Part shown: positions 32,208-40,687 of the stretch, in pieces
Numbering within the stretch: the stretch's first letter is position 1
Layout: every line of letters begins with the position of its first letter
Assembly (NCBI GenBank): GCA_900316415.1
Contig: ONCV01000004.1
Coordinates: 93,699-157,698 of the forward strand
Length of the DNA stretch: 64,000 nt
Reading direction: 5' to 3'
Source of the DNA: an uncultured Eubacteriales bacterium
GTDB lineage: Bacteria > Bacillota > Clostridia > Christensenellales > Aristaeellaceae
Notes under the pieces: model-generated
What the model was told of the DNA's origin: nothing
What the model saw: only the letters and a program-made list of their open reading frames with translations
The model's database searches: none
Position numbers and translations under genes: made by a program

Positions 32208-35200
32208 TTGAGAAAGAAGCGACTGGAAACATTTGCCTTTGTGACGCAGATCCTGTTCTTCCTGGCGCTGAACTGGGGCGGGGACCGGCTGACCTACTCG
32301 CTGAGCGGACCCATCTGGCTGGATTCCCTGGGAACGGTGCTGTGCGCGTATTCGCTGGGGCCCTGGTGCGGAGCGATGGTGGGCGTGACCTCCAATCTGC
32401 TGGCCTATGTGCTCTACGGGGTTTCCGGGTACTATGCCCTGGTGAGCGCCGCCATCGCCCTGGTGGTGGGGTTTGCCGCCCGGAAGGGGAAGCTGGAGAC
32501 GCTGCTGGACACGCTGACCACCTGCATGATCCTGACCGCCGCCGTGATCCTGGTGGCCTATCCCATCAACCTGACCATCAGCGGCTCCAGCACGGGAAAC
32601 GTCTGGGGTGACGCGGTGATCGGCTATCTCAGCGAGCACGGGGTCCCGAAATGGATCGGGCTGATTGCCGGCGAGCTGTATGTGGAACTGCTGGACAAGA
32701 TGGCGGTGCTGCTGCTCCTGTTCATGCTGGTACGGATCCGGCGGGGCTGCCTGCGGCTGCTGGAAAAGGGAAGGCAGCGGAGAAAGGCGCGGAACCTCCG
32801 CACGGAGGAACATTCCCGCGCCGCGCGGACGGCCGCGCTGATGGCCGCCCTGGCGCTGGGGCTTTCCGCCCTGACGGGAGGGCTTCCGTCCCGCGCCGAG
32901 GAAGAGCCGGCGGAGGAAATTCTTCCGGAAATCAATTACAGCGATTATGTCCAGACCGTCTATTCCACCACCAACGGCCTGCCCTGCGGCGAGGCCAACG
33001 ATATCGCCATGACGGGGGACGGAATCATCTGGATCGGCACCTACGCTGGCCTGTACCGGTACAACGGGCGGGAATTCACCTGGATGAACCAGTTCGATTC
33101 CGTGCGGAATGTGAACTGCCTGTATGTGGACGAGGAGGGCCGGCTGTGGGTGGGCACCAATGACAACGGCCTGTCCATTCTGATCGGGGAGCAGGTTGTC
33201 AACGTGGTGGACCAGTCCCGGGGACTGCCCTCCAACTCGGTGAAATCCATCATCAAGAGCTCGGACGGCTATTACTATATCGGAACGACGGGGAGCCTGC
33301 AGGTGCTCTCCCTGAACAACGGGCTGAGCCGGGTCGGCACCATTCCGGAAATCGTATACGCGGACCATGCCGCGGCGGACGGGAACGGCAACGTGGCGGT
33401 GGTGGACAACGACGGCATCCTCTTCCTGCTGCGCCAGGGCCAGATCGTTTCCTCCCGGCGGCTTCCGGGGGACCAGGAGGTCTTCAAAAGCTGCGCCTTC
33501 GACGCGGACGGAAATCTGCTGGCCGGCACAACGCAGAACCGGATCTTCCGCTTCCGGATCAGCGGGGGAAGCTTCAAGACCATGGGCCGGATGGAGTGCG
33601 ACGGACTGCTGAACATCAAGAACATGCGCTGCCTGGACAGCGGCACCCTGTTCGTCTGCGCGGACAACGGCATTGCCTACCTGGATCAGGCCGGAGAATA
33701 CCATCCGATCAATACCAACGATTTCAACAACTCGATTGACAATATGCTGGTGGACTATCAGGGAAACCTGTGGTTCACCTCCTCCCGGCTGGGACTGCTG
33801 CGCATGGCCGCCTCCGATTTCCGGGATGTCTACAGCACCGCGGGCATGGACCGGCGGGTTGTCAATACCATCGTGCAATGGCAGGGCATCTGCTATTTCG
33901 GCACGGACAAGGGCATGGACGCGGTGAGCCCGGACGGAAAGGAACAGATCCGGGATGAACTGACCGAGCGCTTCAGCGGCATCCGGATCCGCTGCATGAT
34001 GGTGGACCGGGACGACCATCTGTGGGTCTGCACCTACGGCGGCGGCCTGGTGGAACGGACGCCGGACGGCACGGAATACCGGTACAATCAGGAAAACGGC
34101 GCCTTCGGAAATCGGGCACGGGTGGTGCAGCAGCTGAAGGACGGCACCATTCTGGCCGCCGGGGACACGGGGCTCAGCTTCATCCGGGATCATCAGGTGG
34201 AGCAAACCATCGGCCGCGCGGACGGCGCCATCGGCAGCATGGTGCTGAGCATCACGGAAATGCCGGACGGCACCATCGTGGCCGGAACGGACGGGGACGG
34301 GCTGGCCGTGCTGGAGGACCGGAAGGTGAAACGGCTGCTGACCCGGAACAACGGGCTGAGCAGCGAAGTGATTCTGCGGACGGTTCCCGATCCGGCATCG
34401 GACGGGCTGTTCGTGGTGACCAGCAACGGCCTGTGCTATATGAATCCGGATGAGTCCATCCGAAGCCTGGACAATTTTCCCTATTACAACAACTATGACA
34501 TCTGGACCGCGGGGAATGATCAGCTGTATGTGCTGTCCAGCGCCGGCATCTATATCGTCAGCCGGGACGAACTGCTAAGCGGAAAGGAAAACATCTCCGC
34601 CGATCTGATGGACACCCGGCGCGGCCTGAGCGGCAGCCTGACGGCGAATGCCTGGACCTGGTACAGCCCGGAGACCGGGGAGCTGTATCTGCCCTGCGAC
34701 ACGGGCGTATTCGTGCTCCGTCCGGAGAATGTTTCCTCCGGAGCCAAGGCGTACCGGATGCACGTGAAGGGAATCCGGGCGGACGGAGAGGACTGTCAGA
34801 TGAGGCGGAACGGGGAGACCCGGATCCCCCGCGGCGTGACCAAGGTGGAGATCCTGCCGGAAGTCATCAATTACACCATTCAGGATCCCTCCGTGGGCTA
34901 TTGGCTGGAGGGCTTTGATTCCGAATGGACCATCGTTCCGCACAATTCGCTGAACACCATCACCTATACCAACCTGCCGGCGGGAAGCTTTGTGTTCCAT
35001 CTGGCGGTTTTTGACGGAAAGCAGGAGAACCTGCTGGCGGAGCGGACCTACGCGATTGCCAAGGAGAAGGCCCTGTATGACAACAACTGGTTCCTGATCT
35101 ACGTGCTGTCCGTTCCGATGTTCACGGTGTTCTGGGTGACCTGGCTGCTGATCCGGCGCCGCGAGGAGCGCATGGAGCGCGAACTGGCCGAGGCCAACCG

Positions 35201-35915
35201 GCAGATCGAGATGGGCAAGCAGACCGTGGCCGCCATCGCGCGCACCGTGGACGCCAAGGACGAGCGGACCAGCGAGCACAGCAAGCGGGTGGCCCTCTAC
35301 TCCAAACAGATCGCGAAGGCCTGCCATCTGAGCGAGAAGGAATGCCAGGACATCGAATGGACCGCGCTGATGCACGATATCGGCAAAATCGGGATTCCGG
35401 ACCGGATTCTGAACAAGGATTCCCGCCTGACGGATGAGGAATACGCGGTCATGAAGACCCATACCACCCGCGGCGCGGAGATCCTGAAGGACTTTACCCT
35501 GCTGGACAACGTGGTGGAAGGCGCGGAATACCATCACGAACGCTATGACGGGCGCGGCTATCCCAAGGGGCTGAAGGGCGAGGAGATCCCGCTCTTTGCC
35601 CGCATCATCGGCGTGGCGGATGCCTTTGACGCCATGACGGCCAACCGCGTGTACCGGAAGCAGATGGACTTCAGCTATGTGCTGGGCGAGCTGGAGCGGG
35701 GCCGGGGAACCCAGTTTGACCCCCGGTTCGTGGATGCCCTGCTGAAGCTGATCGAGGACGGCACCATCGACCTGAACCGCATTTACCATGTCTCCCGGGA
35801 GGATACGGAGCAGGCGGAGAAGGCCGCGGCGGAGGCCCGGGCGGCGAAGGAGCAGCAGGCGGCCAAGGAGCCGCAGGACGCGGCGGGGAATGCGCAGCGA
35901 GGAGGGAAGGCATGA
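32208..35915 (+). CDS. Multi-membrane / beta-propeller / HD-GYP signalling protein
   Basis: The protein has 1235 residues. Residues 1-185 are multi-membrane and resemble an ECF-transporter substrate component (FAFVTQILFFLALNWGGDRL). A second secretion-signal-like stretch is at 207-230. From ~245 to 840 are Reg_prop-type propeller repeats (GIIWIGTYAGLYRYNG, GRLWVGTNDNGLSIL, DHLWVCTYGGGLVERTPDG). A Y_Y_Y-like domain (GYWLEGFDSEW) lies at ~877-951, a membrane helix at ~960-983, then a coiled coil and an HD-GYP phosphodiesterase domain with LMHDIGKIGIPDRI (~1053) and HHERYDGRGYPKGL (~1108). HD-GYP domains hydrolyse cyclic di-GMP in characterised members. The TTG at 32208 is preferred to the GTG at 32202 because AAGGGGG is nine bases from the first and three from the second. 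The Ala/Lys-rich tail has no assigned role. Confidence 0.85.
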   Translation: MRKKRLETFAFVTQILFFLALNWGGDRLTYSLSGPIWLDSLGTVLCAYSLGPWCGAMVGVTSNLLAYVLYGVSGYYALVSAAIALVVGFAARKGKLETLLDTLTTCMILTAAVILVAYPINLTISGSSTGNVWGDAVIGYLSEHGVPKWIGLIAGELYVELLDKMAVLLLLFMLVRIRRGCLRLLEKGRQRRKARNLRTEEHSRAARTAALMAALALGLSALTGGLPSRAEEEPAEEILPEINYSDYVQTVYSTTNGLPCGEANDIAMTGDGIIWIGTYAGLYRYNGREFTWMNQFDSVRNVNCLYVDEEGRLWVGTNDNGLSILIGEQVVNVVDQSRGLPSNSVKSIIKSSDGYYYIGTTGSLQVLSLNNGLSRVGTIPEIVYADHAAADGNGNVAVVDNDGILFLLRQGQIVSSRRLPGDQEVFKSCAFDADGNLLAGTTQNRIFRFRISGGSFKTMGRMECDGLLNIKNMRCLDSGTLFVCADNGIAYLDQAGEYHPINTNDFNNSIDNMLVDYQGNLWFTSSRLGLLRMAASDFRDVYSTAGMDRRVVNTIVQWQGICYFGTDKGMDAVSPDGKEQIRDELTERFSGIRIRCMMVDRDDHLWVCTYGGGLVERTPDGTEYRYNQENGAFGNRARVVQQLKDGTILAAGDTGLSFIRDHQVEQTIGRADGAIGSMVLSITEMPDGTIVAGTDGDGLAVLEDRKVKRLLTRNNGLSSEVILRTVPDPASDGLFVVTSNGLCYMNPDESIRSLDNFPYYNNYDIWTAGNDQLYVLSSAGIYIVSRDELLSGKENISADLMDTRRGLSGSLTANAWTWYSPETGELYLPCDTGVFVLRPENVSSGAKAYRMHVKGIRADGEDCQMRRNGETRIPRGVTKVEILPEVINYTIQDPSVGYWLEGFDSEWTIVPHNSLNTITYTNLPAGSFVFHLAVFDGKQENLLAERTYAIAKEKALYDNNWFLIYVLSVPMFTVFWVTWLLIRRREERMERELAEANRQIEMGKQTVAAIARTVDAKDERTSEHSKRVALYSKQIAKACHLSEKECQDIEWTALMHDIGKIGIPDRILNKDSRLTDEEYAVMKTHTTRGAEILKDFTLLDNVVEGAEYHHERYDGRGYPKGLKGEEIPLFARIIGVADAFDAMTANRVYRKQMDFSYVLGELERGRGTQFDPRFVDALLKLIEDGTIDLNRIYHVSREDTEQAEKAAAEARAAKEQQAAKEPQDAAGNAQRGGKA
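32826..32897 (+). other. Internal signal-peptide-like segment in the HD-GYP protein
   Basis: Residues 207-230 read RTAALMAALALGLSALTGG followed by LPSRA-EEE, the shape of a signal peptide with a cleavage site. A basic stretch (RRKARNLRTEE) precedes it. It suggests that a membrane protein was fused in front of an exported propeller-HD-GYP protein, or that this is simply the last membrane helix. Confidence 0.55.
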
Positions 35916-37129
35916 AGAACAGCCAGAAAATGATCCTGACCGCGGCAGTCTGCCTTGCCGCGCTGCTGGCGGCCTCCCTGCTGACAGGATTCTGGATCGG
36001 GACGGACGGACAGGACAGCGCCGTCCGGATCGGATTCATCTATTCGGAGGACGAAAGCACGCCCTATACGGCCAACTTCCTGCAGGCCCAGCGGGCCATG
36101 GCGGAGGAATACGGCGACCGGGTGGAAATCCTTTCCCGGAGCAACGTCCAGAGCCGGAACTGCGAACGGCCGATTCAGGAGCTGATCCGGGAAGGCTGCC
36201 GGATGATCTTCCTCAACCTGGATTCCGACGTGCCCGTCACCCTGGCCCGGGAGTACCCGGAGGTGGAGTTCTGCCAGGTGAGCCTGCCGGACGTCAGCAT
36301 CGAGGGAACGCCGACAAACTATCATACCTTCAACGGAGAGATTTATCAGGCCCGGTATGTCAGCGGCATCGTGGCGGGCATGAAGCTAAAGGAGCTGACG
36401 GAGAAGGGGATTCTGGAACCGGGGCAGGCGCTGGTGGGCTTTGTCGGCGCCAACGCCAGCACGGAGGTGATCTCCGGATATACCGCCTTCCTGCTGGGCG
36501 TCCGCAGCGTGATGCCGGAGGCGGTGATGCGGGTCCGGTACACGGGCAGCTGGGGCAATTACAACGCGGAAAAGGAGCAGACCCGGCGGCTGATCAGCGA
36601 AGGTTGTGTCATTATCGGCCAGCACGTGAACACCGTGGCCCCCGCGGTGGTCTGCGAGGAGGCCGCGGCGGCCGGACGGACGGTGTTCCATGTGGGCTAT
36701 CACCAGAGCATGATGGACGTGGCGCCCTCCAGCACGCTGGTCAGCATCCGGACGAACTGGGAGCGCTACATGATCGAGGCGGTCGGCGCGGTGCTGAAGC
36801 ATCAAAATATCGAGAGCGCGGTGAAGGCCCATGCCCACGGGCGGGATCTGAGCGCGGGGTTCGAAAGCGGATGGGTGGAAATGCTGGAGCTGAACCGGCT
36901 GATTGCCGCGGAAGGCACGGAGGAAGCGGTGACGAAGGCGATTGACGGCCTGATCAGCGGAAAGATCCGGGTGTTCAGCGGCGACTATATCGGCGTCAGC
37001 CCCCGCAATCCCGCCCACACCATCGACCTGAGCAAGGGCTATCAGGAGAACCAGAATTCCTCCAATCCCTCCTTCGGCTACTTGCTGAAGGATATCATCA
37101 TCCCGGAAAATTCAGGGACCGGCGAATGA
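35912..37129 (+). CDS. BMP-family solute-binding protein
   Basis: The 405 residues start with a membrane or uncleaved signal segment (MILTAAVCLAALLAASLL) without a lipobox cysteine. The rest has the BMP/PnrA-like fold: IGFIYSEDESTPYTANF, IFLNLDSDVPVTLA, GFVGANASTEVISGYTAFLLGV, GSWGNYNAEKEQTRRLI, CVIIGQHVNTVAP, and FHVGYHQSMMD. Characterised members bind nucleosides or similar ligands. The ATG overlaps the stop of the HD-GYP gene, so the two are translationally coupled. No permease follows, so a sensing role is likely. Confidence 0.8.
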   Translation: MKNSQKMILTAAVCLAALLAASLLTGFWIGTDGQDSAVRIGFIYSEDESTPYTANFLQAQRAMAEEYGDRVEILSRSNVQSRNCERPIQELIREGCRMIFLNLDSDVPVTLAREYPEVEFCQVSLPDVSIEGTPTNYHTFNGEIYQARYVSGIVAGMKLKELTEKGILEPGQALVGFVGANASTEVISGYTAFLLGVRSVMPEAVMRVRYTGSWGNYNAEKEQTRRLISEGCVIIGQHVNTVAPAVVCEEAAAAGRTVFHVGYHQSMMDVAPSSTLVSIRTNWERYMIEAVGAVLKHQNIESAVKAHAHGRDLSAGFESGWVEMLELNRLIAAEGTEEAVTKAIDGLISGKIRVFSGDYIGVSPRNPAHTIDLSKGYQENQNSSNPSFGYLLKDIIIPENSGTGE

Positions 37130-37138
37130 GGGGAGCGT

Positions 37139-37168
37139 CAGTCCGGTGGACTGCCCGGCAAAGCCGGG
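37139..37168 (+). other. Two short hairpins before the shared terminator
   Basis: CAGTCC-GGT-GGACTG (37139-37153) is followed at once by CCCGGC-AAA-GCCGGG (37154-37168). Neither has a T-tract. They lie between the BMP stop and the terminator at 37188. Confidence 0.5.
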
Positions 37169-37187
37169 AGCGACCCGAATGAAACAA

Positions 37188-37219
37188 AACTCCCCCTCCG
37201 GACAGGAGGGGGAGTTTTT
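37188..37219. terminator. Bidirectional terminator between convergent genes
   Basis: AACTCCCCCTCC pairs with GGAGGGGGAGTT around GGACA and is followed by TTTTT on the plus strand. On the minus strand the arm is followed by GTTTTGTTTC. It would end both the sensory operon and the LCP gene. Confidence 0.85.
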
Positions 37220-37238
37220 CGGCTGTACGCCGGGAGCA

Positions 37239-38441
37239 TTACTCCGCGGGGTAATAGCTGCCGTAGATGAATTCGTGCAGCAATTTGGCGTGCTTGGCGA
37301 TATTGAACTTTACCACGGACTGGCCCTTCACCGTTCCATAGGAATAGGAGCCGTTTTCCGGAATCCGCATCTGCTCGAAGAGCGAATCCCCTTCGCCCTT
37401 CGCAGCGAGGCTGGGCAGCAGGGAGCGGGCCAGATCAAACATGGTCTGGAAGTTCATGTTCGTGTCCGCATAGGAAACGGCCACATCGATCAGATCCATC
37501 AGCGTGCCGAAATCCAGGTCCTGGAGCACCTTCTTCAGCAGCAGATCCAGCAGGTGGCGCTGCCGGTCCGTCCGCGTGAAGTCGTTGGAGCCGCTGATGG
37601 AGCGGATCCGGGCATACATGACGGCCTGCACGCCGTCCAGATGCTGCACGCCGGAAACCTTCTCCAGCTTGACCCGCTCGCCCTTGGCCTTGTTGTCGTA
37701 GGCCGGGGGATGCTTGGCCAGATAGCTGTTGATATAGCCGGCCTCGGCCTTGGTCAGATCGATGTCGATGCCGCCCAGGGAATCGATGATGGAGGCCAGG
37801 CCGTTGAAGTTGATGGCCACATAGTTTTCGATGTTCATCTCGAAATTGTAGTTGACCGTCCGCATGGCCCGGGCGGCGCCGCTGTGGGTCTGCTCCCGGA
37901 TGGACGCGTCCTTCTTCTGCATGCAGCCCCGCTGGAAGGAGGTATTGATCTTGTCCTTCGAGGAATTCTTCGTGCCGAAGCCGGAAACCGTCACATAGGC
38001 GTCCCGGACAATGGAGGCCATTTTGATGGCCCCGGTGTCCCGGTTGACGGAAAGGATGATCTGGGTATCGCCCCGGCCGATGATCTCCTGTGGATCGCTG
38101 GTCCGGGTATCCACGCCGATCAGCAGGATGTTGATGACATTGTCCGGCAGATTGGGATTCACATCCAGGGAATCGGGATCAATCCCGGTATCCTCCGGCT
38201 CCTCCTCGATCAGGGAATCGTATTTTTCCTGCTCCGTCTCGGTCAGGAAATAGGTCTCTCCGGTTTCCTCGTCCTCGATCATTTCCCCATTCTCCGGGAC
38301 GGGAGTGGCTTCCGCGCCTTCGCTGTCCAGGTCCACGAACTCGTCGATCTCCTCGATCGAGAGATCTTCCTCCTCTTCCGCGGGGGCGGCAAAGGGCACC
38401 AGCAGCATCAGGGAAAGCAGCAGGCAAAGCAGCTTTTTCAT
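37239..38441 (-). CDS. LytR-CpsA-Psr (LCP) family protein
   Basis: LCP enzymes attach undecaprenyl-linked glycopolymers to peptidoglycan. The 400-residue protein starts at the ATG complementary to 38439-38441, behind GGAGG. Residues 1-21 are a signal peptide (KKLLCLLLSLMLLVPFAAPA), then ~80 very acidic residues, then the LCP domain: NILLIGVDTR, GRGDTQIILSVNRDTG, KMASIVRDAYV, KINTSFQRG and MYARIRSISGSNDFTRTDRQ. The conserved Asp and Arg residues of the catalytic pocket are present. Most LCP proteins are held by an N-terminal helix with a cytosolic tail; here the N-terminus ends in an AxA-type cleavage site, so it may be released. It lies downstream of the yfbR-like gene on the same strand, 77 bp away. 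Confidence 0.88.
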   Translation of the reverse strand: MKKLLCLLLSLMLLVPFAAPAEEEEDLSIEEIDEFVDLDSEGAEATPVPENGEMIEDEETGETYFLTETEQEKYDSLIEEEPEDTGIDPDSLDVNPNLPDNVINILLIGVDTRTSDPQEIIGRGDTQIILSVNRDTGAIKMASIVRDAYVTVSGFGTKNSSKDKINTSFQRGCMQKKDASIREQTHSGAARAMRTVNYNFEMNIENYVAINFNGLASIIDSLGGIDIDLTKAEAGYINSYLAKHPPAYDNKAKGERVKLEKVSGVQHLDGVQAVMYARIRSISGSNDFTRTDRQRHLLDLLLKKVLQDLDFGTLMDLIDVAVSYADTNMNFQTMFDLARSLLPSLAAKGEGDSLFEQMRIPENGSYSYGTVKGQSVVKFNIAKHAKLLHEFIYGSYYPAE

Positions 38442-38518
38442 TCCAGCAACACCTCCAAAGAATTCGGTTCCGGCGCGCGCGGCTCCGGCCTTCCGCCGGG
38501 CGGCGGGACCGGGCACCG

Positions 38519-39106
38519 CTACACGGTGGGATGATTCAGCTCATCCAGGGTCAGGTCAAAGGCGGGGAGATAATCCCGGAGAAAATCCCGCACCTCGGGA
38601 TAATCCATTTCCTGCAGGGCGGAGCGGATGTTTTCCGCCGCGTAATCAAATTCATGATTCCCGGCCCGCTGCTCTTCCAGGCATTTGATATAGGCGCTGA
38701 TCTTGTCCGCGGCGCGGACCATGTCCCGCGCGTATCCCTTTTCCTGCAGCAGATAGGGGCGGAAGGAATCCGCCATCTCCGAAGGCAGCAGCGAAAGCAG
38801 CCGATGCGCGGAAAGATCCTCCAGCCCGCGGTAGGCGCCGCGCAGCTCGTCCGAATAATACTTCACCGGAGTGGGCAGATCGCCGGTCATGACCTCCGTG
38901 GCGTCATGATAAACCGCCAGGGAGAGCACGTGCTCCGGATCCGCGTCCCGCCCGTATTTCCGGCGGCCGATGAGGGCCAGCGCGTGCGCGATCATGGCCA
39001 CCTGAAGGGAATGCTCCGCGTCGTTTTCCGGCTGGGTGTTCCGCATGAGGGACCAGCGGTGAATCAGCTTCAGGCGGGAAAGATAGGCAAAAAACGAATA
39101 GGACAT
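38519..39106 (-). CDS. YfbR-like HD-domain 5'-deoxynucleotidase
   Basis: The 195 residues align by eye with E. coli YfbR, which dephosphorylates deoxynucleoside 5'-monophosphates: SFFAYLSRLKLIHRWSLMRN, ENDAEHSLQVAMIAHALALI, AVYHDATEVMTGDLPTPVKY and KCLEEQRAGNHEF. The HD metal ligands (AEH and YHD) are intact. The ATG ending at 39106 follows GAGGTG; a GTG six bases earlier is less likely. Confidence 0.88.
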   Translation of the reverse strand: MSYSFFAYLSRLKLIHRWSLMRNTQPENDAEHSLQVAMIAHALALIGRRKYGRDADPEHVLSLAVYHDATEVMTGDLPTPVKYYSDELRGAYRGLEDLSAHRLLSLLPSEMADSFRPYLLQEKGYARDMVRAADKISAYIKCLEEQRAGNHEFDYAAENIRSALQEMDYPEVRDFLRDYLPAFDLTLDELNHPTV

Positions 39107-39138
39107 ACGCACCTCGGCAGGAAAAAATGAACAGGGAC

Positions 39139-39167
39139 ATTATACCCGGTTTCCCTTTCGCTTTCAA
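39139..39167 (-). promoter_or_regulatory. Promoter of the yfbR-like/LCP unit (minus strand)
   Basis: On the minus strand, TTGAAA (39162-39167), a 17-bp spacer and TATAAT (39139-39144) fit the consensus. It is divergent from the cmk promoter. Confidence 0.75.
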
Positions 39168-39175
39168 GTCCGCTC

Positions 39176-39204
39176 TTGCGGGAAGCGGAGGTCGGGGGTA
39201 TAAT
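39176..39204 (+). promoter_or_regulatory. Promoter of cmk-plsC
   Basis: TTGCGG (39176-39181), a 17-bp spacer and TATAAT (39199-39204) stand 33 bp before the cmk ATG. Confidence 0.75.
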
Positions 39205-39236
39205 GAACGGAAGACGGAGAAGGGAGTGAACGCGGA

Positions 39237-39911
39237 ATGCGTCTGAATATTGCCATGGACGGCCCGGTGGGCGCCGGGAAGTCATCGATCGCGGACGCCG
39301 TGGCCCGGCGGCTCGGGATTCTGCATCTGGATACGGGTGCCATGTACCGGGCGCTGGGGCTGAAGGCCCTGCGGGAGGGCCTGGATCCGGGAAACGAGAA
39401 GGACATCGTCGCCCTGTGCGGGAGGCTGGATCTTCAGGTCCGGATGGGCGAAAACGGCCAGAAAACCCTTCTGGACGGGGAGGACGTGAGTTCCCTGATC
39501 CGGACGCCGGAGGTCAGCATGGCCGCCAGCACCGTCAGCCGGTACGCGGCGGTGCGGAAGCGGATGGTCGCCCTGCAGCAGGAGCTGGCCGCGGGGCAGG
39601 ACATGATCCTGGACGGACGGGACATCTGCACGACCGTGCTGCCCGACGCGCCGCTGAAGATCTATCTGACGGCCAGCGCGGAGGAGCGTGCGCGCCGCCG
39701 CTGGCTGGAGATGAAGGAAAAGAATTCCCCCGAGACCCTGGAGGAGGTGCTCCGCCAGGTGCGGGAGCGGGACGAGCAGGACATGAACCGCCCCGTGGAG
39801 CCCCTGCGGCAGGCGGAGGACGCGGTGCTGCTGGATTCGACGGAGCTGACCTTCGATCAGGTGGTGGACCGGATCGTGGGAATGGCGGAGGCGATCAGGA
39901 ATGGCCACTGA
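39237..39911 (+). CDS. cmk: Cytidylate kinase
   Basis: Cmk phosphorylates CMP and dCMP. The 224 residues carry the P-loop GPVGAGKSSIADAVAR, LHLDTGAMYRALGL, ILDGRDICTTVLPDAPLKIYL and the lid-type segment RARRRWLEMKEK. The GAC of GRDI and the arginines of the lid fit the family. The plsC start lies 11 bp inside its 3' end. It opens the cmk-plsC-ispH/rpsA block that is common in Clostridia. Confidence 0.95.
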   Translation: MRLNIAMDGPVGAGKSSIADAVARRLGILHLDTGAMYRALGLKALREGLDPGNEKDIVALCGRLDLQVRMGENGQKTLLDGEDVSSLIRTPEVSMAASTVSRYAAVRKRMVALQQELAAGQDMILDGRDICTTVLPDAPLKIYLTASAEERARRRWLEMKEKNSPETLEEVLRQVRERDEQDMNRPVEPLRQAEDAVLLDSTELTFDQVVDRIVGMAEAIRNGH

Positions 39912-40533
39912 AGCGTTGACGGAAAAGAAAAAGACGGCGCTGTACACCCTGGGGCGGGGGTTTGCCGGACTGCTGTTCCGGACGCTGATGCCCGTCCGAT
40001 ACCACGGGGCGGAGAAATATCGGGACGCGGAAGGACCGCTGGTGCTGATTTCCAATCACGTGCATGCCCTCGATCCCCTGGTGCTGGCCGCCCCGCTCCG
40101 GAGGACGGAATGCGTCTTCCTGGGCAAGAAGGAGCTGGGAAAGAACCGGTTCCTGCGCTGGGGGCTGACCCGGCTGCACTGCATCCTGGTGGACCGGCAC
40201 AACACGGACATGGAAGCCATGCGCGCCTGCATGAAGGCCCTCAAGATGGGCAAGGTGCTGGTCATCTTTCCGGAGGGAACCCGGCATCACGAGGGCCAGA
40301 TGGAGCAGATCGAGAACGGGACCAGCCTGATCGTGCTGCGGGGGAGCGCGCCGCTGGTGCCGGTGTACCTGGATCGGCCGCTGACCTTCTTCCGGCGGAC
40401 GAACGCGTATTTCGGAGATCCCATTCCCTTTGCGGATCTGCTGGAAAAGGGCGTCAACATGGAAAGCTGCGAAGCGCTGAACGAACGGATGCGGGAGACG
40501 TTCCGCAGGATGATCGCGGAGCGGAACGGCTGA
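39901..40533 (+). CDS. plsC: 1-acyl-sn-glycerol-3-phosphate acyltransferase
   Basis: PlsC makes phosphatidic acid at the membrane. The 210 residues hold the HX4D box as NHVHALDPLVL, CVFLGKKELGKN, ILVDRHNTDMEAM and the FPEGTRHHEGQM box. It overlaps cmk by 11 bp. No clear ribosome-binding site is needed if it is translated by coupling. Confidence 0.92.
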   Translation: MATEALTEKKKTALYTLGRGFAGLLFRTLMPVRYHGAEKYRDAEGPLVLISNHVHALDPLVLAAPLRRTECVFLGKKELGKNRFLRWGLTRLHCILVDRHNTDMEAMRACMKALKMGKVLVIFPEGTRHHEGQMEQIENGTSLIVLRGSAPLVPVYLDRPLTFFRRTNAYFGDPIPFADLLEKGVNMESCEALNERMRETFRRMIAERNG

Positions 40534-40598
40534 CGGACGAAGCGCGGAACGGCGCCGGATGCTCCTCCCAAATTTTTTCCAAAAAAAAATTTTTCCGC

Positions 40599-40627
40599 TT
40601 GCAGGATTTTTGGAAAACAGGTAGAAA
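40599..40627 (+). promoter_or_regulatory. Candidate promoter of ispH-rpsA
   Basis: TTGCAG (40599-40604), a 17-bp spacer and TAGAAA (40622-40627) lie in an AT-rich 154-bp gap. The match is moderate. The gap also holds an A/T run (40570-40595) with no gene. Confidence 0.45.
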
Positions 40628-40687
40628 AATTAGAAATTAGAGCTTTTTCAGAGAGAAGTTCCGGGAATCCGCGGAAGGAAGGTGCGC

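Noticed and set aside
37146..38534. Plus-strand ORF of 462 codons over the LCP gene
   Set aside because: The minus strand encodes a full LCP domain; the plus frame crosses a terminator and has no motif.
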